A DNA stretch of 29,970 nucleotides from JBAZMA01 sp041649995. Lineage in GTDB: Bacteria > Omnitrophota > Gorgyraeia > Velamenicoccales > Velamenicoccaceae. Numbering within the stretch: position 1 is the stretch's first letter; every line of letters begins with the position of its first letter. Both the position numbers and the translations under genes were made by a program. This document shows, in pieces, positions 1-7,748 of the stretch. A model generated the notes under the pieces. It saw only the letters and a list, made by a program, of their open reading frames with translations, made no database searches and was not told the origin of the DNA. The DNA is taken from positions 1-29,970 of the forward strand of contig JBAZMA010000019.1 in the NCBI GenBank assembly GCA_041649995.1. Reading direction: 5' to 3'.

Positions 1-1207
1 CAACGTTGCCGGGATCGACGAACTTGACGTGCGGCGCGTAAAAGCTCCCCGTCGCGGTCGCGTTGATGGACATTTGGTCCACGAGTGTCAACGATGTCAC
101 CGACGAGGCTGCGTCGGGGGGGGGGGTCAATATGCGACGTGTTGGGGAGCAGAAAGGAGTGAATAATACAAACTGAAACGGATAAACGCAAGAGACCGTC
201 CAAGCGGACCGTATGTTGTGCCGAGATCGTCCGAATACGACCCGGAAAACGTGACAGAAACTAAACCGGCCATCGTAGTCAACGCCTCTATCTCGGTCAC
301 TGTCGCCCCCGTCAGCGCGATGATCGGCGAACTGTCCGCAAATGGGGAAGACAGCACGAAGCTCTGCATAGAGCGAGAGTGAGCGGGTATACATGGTTGT
401 GGAGGGAGGGGGGCACACCGTTTTCAACATCAGCGGGGCGGCGGATGGCCACGTGAAATTTTCAACGCCGCACGTTCCACCAACGACGACGGCGGCGGCA
501 GAATCGGCCGGGGAACTGTGTGGCTGTGGAAAGATGTCCGTGAATGAGGCGAAATGGCGAATGTGTGGTGAGACTCACTAGAACGGTGCACGAGGTCGCA
601 GCCGAACCGCGTGCGGTCCCGGTGCGAACATCGACTGTTGAGAGGTTCGTGTCGAGTTTCCATACAAACGCGGAACCTCCCGAGATTACCCCCGACACGA
701 TTCCGCCAAACGACCGACGTCCAGACTTGCCGACGACGTAGATGTACATCGAGTTCGTGACCAGATCCGGCCCCGCGCAGATCCCGGAGACGATGGCCTC
801 CTTGTTCGTTTCGGTGGGAATTGCGAACGCGACCCGCCCCGCGCTCGACCAGACGACGATCGCCTCGGATGTCGACGGTCCGCCGCCGCCGACATCGGTC
901 CCGTTCACCGTCACGTCGTTGCCGGTGTTGTACGCTCCGACGAAGAATGTCTTGTTGCGGGGTCAGACACGCGGAATGGGATATGATTCGGAAACAGACT
1001 CACGATTTCGGGGCCGAACCCGCCCGGATGCGAAGCATCGACACGGCTGTGCGCCGTCACGATGTGCCGGGCAAGAACCGGCGGGATGAACACGCCGTGC
1101 GTCGGCGTCGTGTCGAGTGTCTGTGTGATTCCTGCCACGAGCGCGTCCTCGGACGCTGCAATGCGCACGATGGTAAACACAAAAAAGATTGCGATGGTGT
1201 TCTTCAT
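1..1207 (-). CDS. Secreted protein of unknown function, intron-containing, partial at left edge
   Basis: The start is the ATG at 1207-1205, opening MKNTIAIFFVFTIVRIAASE, a good signal peptide (K near the N-terminus, hydrophobic core, small residues before the cleavage region). No single frame is open, but joining 1207-1004, 950-579, 523-419 and 363-~210 gives one continuous protein. All of the first three joins fall between codons. The joined segments resemble each other in style: rich in G, T, S, V and A, with short beta-like stretches such as TFFVGAYNTGNDVTVNG and TEIEALTTMAGLVSVTFSG. The part after a fourth gap (108 down to 1) reads SSVTSLTLVDQMSINATATG and continues past the window edge. 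I do not recognise the family. A secreted or virion-surface beta-rich protein is an inference. The exon model is strong for introns 1 and 2, good for 3 and weak for 4. Confidence 0.7.
109..209 (-). other. Probable intron 4, donor unresolved, with an 11-C tract
   Basis: The acceptor is probably GACGCAG, ending at 109. It is preceded on the minus strand by TTGAC and an uninterrupted run of 11 C (116-126), which would act as branch region and pyrimidine tract. The following exon reads best with two bases (CC) completing a codon, so the donor should leave one base. Two GT sites satisfy this: one at 209 (101 nt intron) and one near 179 (about 71 nt). Neither has a strong donor consensus. The coordinates given are the longer option. 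Confidence 0.4.
364..418 (-). other. Spliceosomal-type intron 3 (55 nt)
   Basis: The proposed donor is GTGTGC (complement of 413-418) and the acceptor is CTATGCAG, ending at 364. The length equals intron 2, and the join is again between codons: ...APLMLKT to SFVLSSPFADSS. A CTCAC branch-like motif lies 14-18 bases before the acceptor. The donor is weaker than GTGAGT. The alternative GTATAC donor 26 bases downstream would leave only 29 nt and the wrong phase. Confidence 0.6.
524..578 (-). other. Spliceosomal-type intron 2 (55 nt)
   Basis: The donor is GTGAGT, identical to intron 1 (complement of 573-578). The acceptor is TTTCCACAG, ending at 524. It sits between codons. The unspliced frame degenerates into an arginine run and stops. 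The spliced frame continues PHSSPADSAAAVVVGGTCGV, which matches the composition of the rest of the protein. A second AG eight bases downstream restores the unspliced frame and so leads to the poor ending. Confidence 0.72.
951..1003 (-). other. Spliceosomal-type intron 1 (53 nt)
   Basis: On the minus strand the intron begins GTGAGT (complement of 998-1003) and ends CAACAAG at 951. A CTGAC branch-like motif lies about a dozen bases before the acceptor. Removing 53 nt changes frame and joins ...GGFGPEI to TFFVGAYNTGNDV, which continues as the long downstream reading frame. Without removal the upstream frame runs into an unconvincing tail and stops. Confidence 0.75.
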
Positions 1208-1282
1208 TTCGTCGTCGTTCTTCTTCTTTCCCGAAAGTTGACCAAAAAATGTACCAACAACATTGGGTTCATGTGGCAATTT

Positions 1283-2083
1283 TCACACGCACCCGGCGGG
1301 GGTTTCCCACATCCGGGTCGCCGCGACGGCCGAGAGCATGTTGGCGACATCGGGACGCGTGTTGTGCTCGTACACGCGGCGCAGGTGCGCGGAGATGGCC
1401 GGAAGACCGGTCAGCGGGGCATCGGCGTCGTGGAGGATGTGCATGATGCGGAACGCCGCGGTCGGCACCGGGTGCGTCAGCCTGAACCACGCATCCGTGC
1501 ACGCGGCGTTCGGCCGCAGCGCCGCGCCGGGGCCTCTCCACCACCCCATCTCGTTGTGCGCATACTCGGAAAGTGCGCAGTGGACAGCGTACGGCCACTC
1601 GCCGCACCACAGCATGTCGTCGATCCACACCTCGTGCACCGTGAAGGCGCACGCGTAGTACCTGAACGTTATGTGCGCATCGCGCGCGCAACACCCGTTC
1701 ACCACGCGGACGTCTACCCGTTTGCCGCCCACGCATGCGTGCATTATGACGACGCCGGGATCCGGGACCGTGCCGTGGCTGCGCATCGCCCGCTCGCCAA
1801 AGGCGACCACCTGCGCCGCCGCCATCGGATCGGGCCGTCCCGCGTGGAACGCTTTCAGCTCCACCAGGCCCTGCAGCATGCGGCAGTCGCGGTCGTGGCC
1901 GGGCCGGGCCGAGTAGCTGCGCTCGATCCACAATTCGTCGGCGGGGATGAACGGCACGGTCACGCTGTGCCCGTATCCCGCAAAGCCGAGTCCGCCGGGG
2001 ATGCTGCGGACGACGCGCCCCTCCACCTCGAACACGTTGATGCCATCTTCCGAGGACACTGGGGTTTTGACAACTGTGGCCAT
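1283..2083 (-). CDS. Hypothetical protein, 266 aa
   Basis: The start is the ATG at 2083-2081, seven bases downstream of an A/T-rich block (TTAAAATAAAATA on the coding strand, 2102-2090). Such a block is typical of starts in this window. I do not recognise the protein. It looks soluble, with no signal peptide or membrane span, and is mixed alpha/beta in character. It contains a cluster of W, H and C residues in its middle third (CCARDAHITFRYYACAF, WIDDMLWCGEWPYAVHC, EMGWWRG), which could form a compact hydrophobic core or bind metal. It faces away from the cysteine-rich gene at 2159 and ends 76 bases before the start of the intron-containing gene on the same strand. Function is unknown. Confidence 0.8.
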   Translation of the reverse strand: MATVVKTPVSSEDGINVFEVEGRVVRSIPGGLGFAGYGHSVTVPFIPADELWIERSYSARPGHDRDCRMLQGLVELKAFHAGRPDPMAAAQVVAFGERAMRSHGTVPDPGVVIMHACVGGKRVDVRVVNGCCARDAHITFRYYACAFTVHEVWIDDMLWCGEWPYAVHCALSEYAHNEMGWWRGPGAALRPNAACTDAWFRLTHPVPTAAFRIMHILHDADAPLTGLPAISAHLRRVYEHNTRPDVANMLSAVAATRMWETPAGCV

Positions 2084-2087
2084 TTCC

Positions 2088-2130
2088 GATATTTTATTTT
2101 AACGACGCCCAATTGATATCTCGGAAAAAA
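2088..2130. promoter_or_regulatory. Divergent A/T-rich promoter region
   Basis: The spacer between the genes starting at 2083 (-) and 2159 (+) holds TATTTTATTTTAA at 2090-2102 and GATATC followed by an A run at 2115-2130. These stand out against flanking DNA of about 60 percent GC or more. The A/T block lies 7-20 bases upstream of the minus-strand ATG. No bacterial ribosome-binding motif is present. Confidence 0.5.
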
Positions 2131-2158
2131 ATGCCACAACACGCACCAAGCCACGACG

Positions 2159-3061
2159 ATGCGCAAGGCAAAAGCATCCCGGGGAATGTGCAGCACGGAA
2201 CAACCGGCATCGTCATTGCAGATACTGCGGACGGAGGCGACGAAGATTTCCGATTCATACGGCCGGGTGCTGTTCGACGCCCGGTGGTTCGCGTGTCGTC
2301 CCAGATCGCCGGCGGAGGTGTGCGCGGACGTGTGCTGCGACAAATGCGGTCGCGGCATTGCGATATGCGCGGAGGACCGCATCGAATCAGTGGCCAACGC
2401 GACTGGCTCGTTCATGGTCATCATGCAGATGCACGTGGACAGGCGGGAGATAAAAATCCGCCATGTGTTGTGCCACTGCCTGTGCACCGGATGCACGACG
2501 CGTGAATGGTGGGCAAGCTCCGGAAAGACTGGCACCGATCTGGCGACCGACATGTGCGTCGGCTGCGCGTTGCCATGCGTGCTGGACGCACCCACCCGCC
2601 ACGCGTTGCTCTGCCGCCGGGACGGCGGCGCGGACGAAATGTGCGAACCGGCGCCGATGCGGATCGCCAGCGCGCCAAAGAGCCGAAGCGGGCCGTGCAA
2701 TGCGTCCGCGATATGCGTGTCGTGCCGCGCGCTGGTTCCACGCGGGGAGGCGGTGCCGGTCATCTGCCGCATGTTCCACATCGCCCCCACCACCCCGCTC
2801 GGGATGGTGTGCGACGTGCCCCGCACGGGAATGGACACCCTTCCCGCTCGGTTCCGGGTGCTCGGGGTGGCGTGGGTGAAGTATTGGTGGGCCGCATCCG
2901 AGTCAAAGTACGAATACGATCCGCCGTGGACGATCTTGCCGCGAGCGGAACTGCACGCGTGGCTCAAGAGCCTGGAGTTCACGGGGGTCGTTGCCGGCCG
3001 CGATCCACCCGAGTGGGACGACGATGTTGAGAGCATCCCACCCCCACCTTCCGAAATTTGA
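2159..3061 (+). CDS. Cysteine-rich hypothetical protein, probably zinc-binding, 300 aa
   Basis: I do not recognise the family. The N-terminal two thirds carries paired cysteines: CCDKCGRGIAIC near residues 59-70, CHCLCTGC near 106-113, CVGCALPC near 133-140, and CNASAICVSCRALVPRGEAV near 179-198. These look like zinc-ribbon or treble-clef knuckles. The C-terminal third is W- and P-rich, with acidic WDDDVE and a proline run near the end. ATG 2159 is chosen because it is the first in this frame. An out-of-frame ATG at 2131, just after an A run, would be met first by a scanning ribosome, so either leaky scanning occurs or the mRNA starts later. It is convergent with the 915-aa CDS; both end at T/A tracts in 3083-3117. 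A nucleic-acid-binding or ubiquitin-related role is only a guess. Confidence 0.75.
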   Translation: MRKAKASRGMCSTEQPASSLQILRTEATKISDSYGRVLFDARWFACRPRSPAEVCADVCCDKCGRGIAICAEDRIESVANATGSFMVIMQMHVDRREIKIRHVLCHCLCTGCTTREWWASSGKTGTDLATDMCVGCALPCVLDAPTRHALLCRRDGGADEMCEPAPMRIASAPKSRSGPCNASAICVSCRALVPRGEAVPVICRMFHIAPTTPLGMVCDVPRTGMDTLPARFRVLGVAWVKYWWAASESKYEYDPPWTILPRAELHAWLKSLEFTGVVAGRDPPEWDDDVESIPPPPSEI

Positions 3062-3082
3062 CGTTCTCCCCCCGTCCGTGCG

Positions 3083-3117
3083 TTTTTTTTTGCCAACAAG
3101 AGAAGGATGAAAAAAAA
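3083..3117. terminator. T9/A8 tracts between convergent genes
   Basis: Nine T (3083-3091) and eight A (3110-3117) are separated by 18 bases in the 58-base gap between convergent genes ending at 3061 and 3120. The tracts could pair and would give a U-rich 3-prime end on both strands. This is a plausible shared transcript-end region. There is no experimental support here. Confidence 0.35.
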
Positions 3118-3119
3118 GT

Positions 3120-5867
3120 TCATTTTTTTAAACAGTACGTTGACAGCAGTGCCCGGGCTGCGATGATCTCTGGCCAGTGCTTGCAGCCGGGATGGTGATG
3201 CCGGTGTTTGTGCGGCGCGTCGGCGGTGTGCCGTCGCCGCACGCGTGGCGGGGGCTTGCCGATGGCCGGCGGCGCGGCGGATTCCGGGGGCACCGCGCGC
3301 GGACGCGCCGGCATCCGCGGCGACGCGATCCGAAGCGCCGAGATCGGGATGGCGTCGCCGACCGCGCTCATCTCCGTCCGCACGCGCCTGGACAGCGGTG
3401 CGATCGCCGGCGCTTTCCGCTTTTTTGCCGGCTTGCCAGAGTAGTCGCGGCCCCTGCGGTCGGCCGCGGTGGTCGTGCCGACGGCCATCGCGTTGAGATA
3501 CTGGCGCCTGGTCGTGGGCTTGCGGTGGTAGGGATTCCGCTTCGCGTCGAGCGCGCTCGCGAACGCGCACTGTTCCGCCCACAGAACCGATTCGCGCAGG
3601 AGCCGCGGCAAGCGACCGTCCCTGATCTGATCCGCAAAGTGCCGGCGGCAGCACACGGCGAGCGCGACCCGGCGGTTCACGCCCATGTCAAAGTATATGC
3701 GCACCACCGCCCGCTGCGAGAGCGTGTTGTTCGTCGCGCGGCGCGAGCAGATGATGCACGGTTCCGTGCGCAGCCGCGCCAGCGCGGTCTGGCAGGACGC
3801 GCCGGTGGACGACACGGTCGGCCGCGGCTTGCCCCGCCGCTGGACCGGCGGCGCCGATGCGACAGAGACCGCCGCGGCGTGCATCGGGCACAGTATCCGG
3901 CCGTCGGTGCACCACCGGTCGCGGTCGAGGAGCGCGTACACTCCGCACTGTTCGCACGAGGCGTACGGCACCCCGCGGATCGACAGCATGTATCCGATCG
4001 ACGGCACGGTGATCATCCGCGCGCCGCACGACGTCTTTGTCCGGCGGGCGCTGCCGTGGTCGAACATCGCCGGCGGCGGCGGGGGAAGCGCCGCGGACGC
4101 CACCGCCTCGTCCGCCCTGCGCACCGCCGCCAGGCCGGCGGCGTGTATCGCGTTCGGCGACACGTGGATCGTCGCGGTGATCGCGCGCGGCGACATCACC
4201 AGCTTCCTGCACGTGATGGTGTCCGTCTGGCTGCCGTACGACACGAACCGCAGCCCGCGCACGATCTCGGGCTTCCCGGTCCGCTTGTTCGTGACGACGT
4301 GGGTGGCTCCGACGACGCTGCACGACGGGCACACGTACACGAAGCGCCGCTCCGGCGGCACGACGCGCAGCTGCGCCGCCAGCGTCGCCGCGGAGAGCGG
4401 CAGGAGGGTGACGACCGACGCGAACGTGGCGGACGCGATGCACGCGCGCATCGCGCGCAGACAGCCGACGTCCGCGGCGGCCAGCGTCTTGTTCATGCTC
4501 AACTTCACGCTGTTGTCCGTCACTGCGTGCGCCGCGTGCGCGCGCGACAGCCACCGCACGGTGGCCACGATGTGCTGCGGCACGCCGGCCACCGCCATGG
4601 CGTCGTCGATGTCGCGCGGGGCCGCGTGCCACGGCGCGACGGCGCCGGCCCCCACCGCGCGCTCGGCCCCGGCCTGCATGATCGCGCGCGCGGACGACGG
4701 CGACGCGACCGCGCCGGCCTCCTTGTCGCGGATGCGCGTGTTCACCGCGCGGCACACGAGCGACGCGAACGACGGCCGGTTGGTCGGCCGCCGCAGGCTG
4801 CTCTGCGGCTGCGCGAACGAGCGCCCCGCGAGCGTTTCCACCGTCTGCATCGCGTCGGGACCGCCGGCCGCGAGCGCGCCCCGCACGCACGTCCGCACGC
4901 GGGTGCACACCTCGACGGAGAACTGGTCGAGATCGCACGCGAGCGACATCATGGTCTGCATCGGCTCGAGCGCGCCAAACAGCCAGACGACGAACTCCTG
5001 CCACGCGCACAGCAGCAGCTTGGGGCTCTCGCGCGCGAGCATCGTGATCGTGCGCTCCGGCTCGCGCGCGAACCCGCGCCAGATGTGCAGCGCGATGTCC
5101 GGCGCGGGAAAGTCGATGCCGGTCATCTCCGACGGGTACAGCCCGAACACGCAGCAACGGACGGCGCAGATGGACACGGCCGCGACGTCCGCGTTGACCG
5201 CGCAGTACAGCGCGATGATCTTTGGCCAGCGGCGCGTGAGGCCCTTGCCGGCGCACGCCTTCTGGATGATCTGCCGGAGCGGCAGCTTCTTGTTGATCTG
5301 CGATTTGACCAGCCACGGAAACGCCTGGACGATGTGCGCGATGCGCGGAGAATACCCCGCCCAGTAGCAACGCGTGCCCCACGGGTACAGCATCTCGTAA
5401 CGCGACGGCCACGCCGGCTGCGTTCGCTGCGTGAGCACCGCGTCGGACGTCGCATCGGACGTGGGGGCGTCTGCCAACTCCACCGCGAGATCGAGGTGGC
5501 ATTCGATGTACGCGCGCCACAGAAAGGCGATGCGACCGATCTCCCGGTTGATCGCGAGGCCCGCCAGCCACCGCAGCTCCGCGTACGCGACGGAGACACG
5601 CCGCACGAGCGTGCGCGCGATCGAGTGCGTGTCCGGGCGTCCGATCCAGTCCCCCGGCTTGGCGCCGGCGAACGCCGCGGCCAGCGCGTCGTCGACGGGG
5701 AAGTCTGCCGCGCGGCACATGTCCGAGAACGGGCGCAGCACCGACCGCGCATCCGTCCGATCCGCCGGGATGACCGCCGCGAGAAGCGCCCAGCAGCCCC
5801 CGTCGGACGGGGCCCCCCACGTCCACTCGGGCGGTATCATGTGCGCCCCGAGCATCCAGGGGCTCAT
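3120..5867 (-). CDS. Large cysteine-rich hypothetical protein, 915 aa
   Basis: The start is the ATG at 5867-5865, which shares its A with the TGA stop of the upstream gene (TGATG). The frame itself stays open far upstream, as is common at this GC content. However, the upstream translation is arginine/glycine-rich noise and the real upstream gene uses another frame. Residues 1-500 look alpha-helical and tryptophan-rich. From about 510 there are paired-cysteine groups: CPSC near 512, CGAR near 612, CEQCG near 637, CTDGRILCPMH near 653, CIICSRR near 704 and CCRRHF near 738. The last 130 residues are basic and proline-rich, ending in a histidine-rich stretch (HKHRHHHPGCKH). I do not recognise the family. 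The layout suggests a nucleic-acid-binding protein, by analogy only. Confidence 0.8.
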   Translation of the reverse strand: MSPWMLGAHMIPPEWTWGAPSDGGCWALLAAVIPADRTDARSVLRPFSDMCRAADFPVDDALAAAFAGAKPGDWIGRPDTHSIARTLVRRVSVAYAELRWLAGLAINREIGRIAFLWRAYIECHLDLAVELADAPTSDATSDAVLTQRTQPAWPSRYEMLYPWGTRCYWAGYSPRIAHIVQAFPWLVKSQINKKLPLRQIIQKACAGKGLTRRWPKIIALYCAVNADVAAVSICAVRCCVFGLYPSEMTGIDFPAPDIALHIWRGFAREPERTITMLARESPKLLLCAWQEFVVWLFGALEPMQTMMSLACDLDQFSVEVCTRVRTCVRGALAAGGPDAMQTVETLAGRSFAQPQSSLRRPTNRPSFASLVCRAVNTRIRDKEAGAVASPSSARAIMQAGAERAVGAGAVAPWHAAPRDIDDAMAVAGVPQHIVATVRWLSRAHAAHAVTDNSVKLSMNKTLAAADVGCLRAMRACIASATFASVVTLLPLSAATLAAQLRVVPPERRFVYVCPSCSVVGATHVVTNKRTGKPEIVRGLRFVSYGSQTDTITCRKLVMSPRAITATIHVSPNAIHAAGLAAVRRADEAVASAALPPPPPAMFDHGSARRTKTSCGARMITVPSIGYMLSIRGVPYASCEQCGVYALLDRDRWCTDGRILCPMHAAAVSVASAPPVQRRGKPRPTVSSTGASCQTALARLRTEPCIICSRRATNNTLSQRAVVRIYFDMGVNRRVALAVCCRRHFADQIRDGRLPRLLRESVLWAEQCAFASALDAKRNPYHRKPTTRRQYLNAMAVGTTTAADRRGRDYSGKPAKKRKAPAIAPLSRRVRTEMSAVGDAIPISALRIASPRMPARPRAVPPESAAPPAIGKPPPRVRRRHTADAPHKHRHHHPGCKHWPEIIAARALLSTYCLKK

Positions 5868-6994
5868 CAGCGCCGCGCGGGCCGAAGCAGCGCGGCGATC
5901 AGACCGGCTGAGCCCTGGGGGCGGGCGGGGCCGGCCGCTGGCAGTGACGCCGCGGCCGCAGGTGCCGACAGCGGCGGCGGGAGCGCCTCCGCCAGCCACG
6001 ACGCGTCGTCCTCCGTCGCCGCCCACGGGTCCGTCGGCGACGGCGGCGGCGGCTGGAGCGGTGGTGTCGGGGGTGGCGTCTGGGGGCCCACGAACGCCGT
6101 CACCGCCGCCATCAGCGCATCCGGCGGCTCGGCGTCCGGCGGGGGCGGCGGGCGGCGCGGAGGGGATGAGGGCCGTGACGGCGACGACTGCGGCAGAGCC
6201 GGACGCACTGAGTCCCGCGAGTCCTGGCCATACGCGCACGGCTGGTGCGTAGGGGGGAGGCCCCTCGCGGGAGAGGGGCTCCGGGCAAAAAAATACCGCA
6301 CGTACGCGCGCGGCGCGGTCGGCCTCGCCGGGTCGGGGGGACTCGGCATCCACCCAAACTTGCTCACCTCGAACCGCGGGAACGGATACGGCACGCCGGT
6401 CATTATGTTGTTCACCCACGGCTGGATGCACTCCTCGTTCGCAAACTCGCCCGGCCCGATGCTTACCTGGAACGCCTGCAGCAGCTCTCCGGGCGCTTGC
6501 TTTTGCCGCATGCACGCCTGGTGGTGGATCTCGGCAGACGCGATGAGGCAGAGTATGCATGGCATGCGGTCGGTGGGGAGCAGCGGCGTGAGGTGGGGTG
6601 CGCCGATGTCCGCCCAGATGTTCGGCCCCCCGGACGGAAACTTGAACTCCTTCAGCGGCCCCACCCCCTCGACGTTGTGCCACCCCGGAATGTCCAGGCA
6701 CGCGATGCAGCTCCGGTCGGCGAGGCACTGCCGCTCCCCGAGCGCGGGGTCGGGGGGGTAGAGGCACGACTCAAAGTACGCGCGTGGTATCCGCGGGATG
6801 ATGGGATTGCTCAGATTGCCCGCGACCACCCGCGCGTTCACTGCGTCGATGACGTGGCGATCGGCCGTTCCGAGCGCCGGGATGGCCGCTGCGAGACCGC
6901 GGTTGCACATCGTCGCCGCGGCCGAGCTCGTCGAGTCCGTGAGCGTGCAGACGCCGCTGCCCGCCTCGTCGCTGCATTGTGGTTTCGATGTCAT
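5867..6994 (-). CDS. Proline-rich hypothetical protein, 375 aa
   Basis: The start is the ATG at 6994-6992, directly after a run of seven A (coding strand AAAAAAATGACATCG), like other starts in this window. The frame is open further upstream, but that part crosses the divergent promoter and is not protein-like. Residues 1-245 are globular, with C and W residues (CIACLDIPGWHNVEGVG, CILCLIASAEIHHQACMRQK). Residues about 285-345 are a proline/serine linker (PPRRPPPPPDAEPPDALMAA and PPPTPPLQPPPPSPTDPW), and the tail is alanine-rich. It ends TGA, overlapping the ATG of the 915-aa gene by one base. It could be the N-terminal part of a single larger protein if the junction hides a frameshift or an unseen intron, but the end looks natural. 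Function is unknown. Confidence 0.75.
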   Translation of the reverse strand: MTSKPQCSDEAGSGVCTLTDSTSSAAATMCNRGLAAAIPALGTADRHVIDAVNARVVAGNLSNPIIPRIPRAYFESCLYPPDPALGERQCLADRSCIACLDIPGWHNVEGVGPLKEFKFPSGGPNIWADIGAPHLTPLLPTDRMPCILCLIASAEIHHQACMRQKQAPGELLQAFQVSIGPGEFANEECIQPWVNNIMTGVPYPFPRFEVSKFGWMPSPPDPARPTAPRAYVRYFFARSPSPARGLPPTHQPCAYGQDSRDSVRPALPQSSPSRPSSPPRRPPPPPDAEPPDALMAAVTAFVGPQTPPPTPPLQPPPPSPTDPWAATEDDASWLAEALPPPLSAPAAAASLPAAGPARPQGSAGLIAALLRPARR

Positions 6995-7154
6995 TTTTTT
7001 TACGTGGTGTGCGTGTTTGATCCGTCGGCACAGAAAAAGCGAGCGTTTTCCCCGCACGGAAACCACCGCAGACCCGCGAAAGAAGCCGACTCGAGACGAT
7101 CCATTTACGCGCACCCCTCCGCAAAACCCCGAATACGAGACGACAAAAAAAGAA
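6995..7154. promoter_or_regulatory. Divergent promoter region
   Basis: This spacer of 160 bases lies between the genes starting at 6994 (-) and 7155 (+). It contains A-rich blocks next to both starts: the T7 run at 6994-7000 (A run for the minus gene), and CGACAAAAAAAGAAATG ending at 7157 for the plus gene. I see no coding potential that looks real in it. Confidence 0.45.
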
Positions 7155-7673
7155 ATGCCGTGCCGCCAATCCACCGCCGTCACCCCCCTCCCATCCACGC
7201 TGAAGCCCATCCCCATCGGCGTCCGGTCCGACGTCGCGGACTTCCGAACGTGGGTCTACCCGATACTGCAGATCGCGCTGATCACCTGGCTCGTGGTGAT
7301 CTGCGGCATGTTCGCGTCCAAGCGCGGCGCGGTGTTCCTCGACGAGTACCGCGCGACCGCGCGCCGCAACGCCGACGCGCGCGCCACGTACACCGACTGC
7401 GTCGAGCGCAGTCTGCTGACGTCTGGCAGCGCGGATCTCGTGCAGACGTGCCAGAAGGCGCGCGGGCAGCTCGGCTCGCCGGCCTCCCCGTTCATGTACG
7501 GCCTGCGCGCGGTCGCGGACGTGACGTACATGTGCGGCGATGCCCCGTGCTCGCGCGTGTTCAGCTTCGGGTTCGTCGTGTCCATGGTGCTCGCGATGCT
7601 CGCGATCCGCATCCTCATCTCGCAGGTGATCATACGCGTGATCCCGACGGGGCAAAAACAGAAGGCACTGTGA
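7155..7673 (+). CDS. Two-span membrane protein, 172 aa
   Basis: The ATG at 7155 follows an A-rich leader (CAAAAAAAGAAATG). The open frame extends upstream, but only through the neighbour's promoter and antisense of its coding region. The protein has a short N-terminal tail, a first membrane span near residues 33-52 (WVYPILQIALITWLVVICGM), a loop of about 85 residues with four cysteines (C near 90, 107, 132 and 137), and a second span near 142-166 (FSFGFVVSMVLAMLAIRILI onward). The tail is basic. Paired cysteines in the loop suggest disulfides in a lumenal or virion-exterior domain. I do not recognise the family. It begins a block of membrane-protein genes. Confidence 0.75.
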   Translation: MPCRQSTAVTPLPSTLKPIPIGVRSDVADFRTWVYPILQIALITWLVVICGMFASKRGAVFLDEYRATARRNADARATYTDCVERSLLTSGSADLVQTCQKARGQLGSPASPFMYGLRAVADVTYMCGDAPCSRVFSFGFVVSMVLAMLAIRILISQVIIRVIPTGQKQKAL

Positions 7674-7748
7674 ACCTATATCTTTTTTTTATTGTCTGTT
7701 CTTGGTTGTTATTTCTCTTCATCGGTCCGTCCGCCGAGGGGGGAGCGT

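Noticed and set aside
821..2116. Plus-strand frame of about 431 codons over the first two genes
   Set aside because: Arginine/histidine-rich shadow translation crossing introns and promoter of real minus-strand genes.
5867..5950. Hidden intron joining the 375-aa and 915-aa genes
   Set aside because: No GTGAGT-like donor is visible near the junction and both termini look natural; left as an open question rather than a call.
3177..6761. Very long plus-strand open frame (about 1194 codons) opposite the two large minus-strand genes
   Set aside because: The translation is dominated by R, A, H and G with no domain-like sequence; it mirrors the codon positions of the real minus-strand genes, an effect of high GC.
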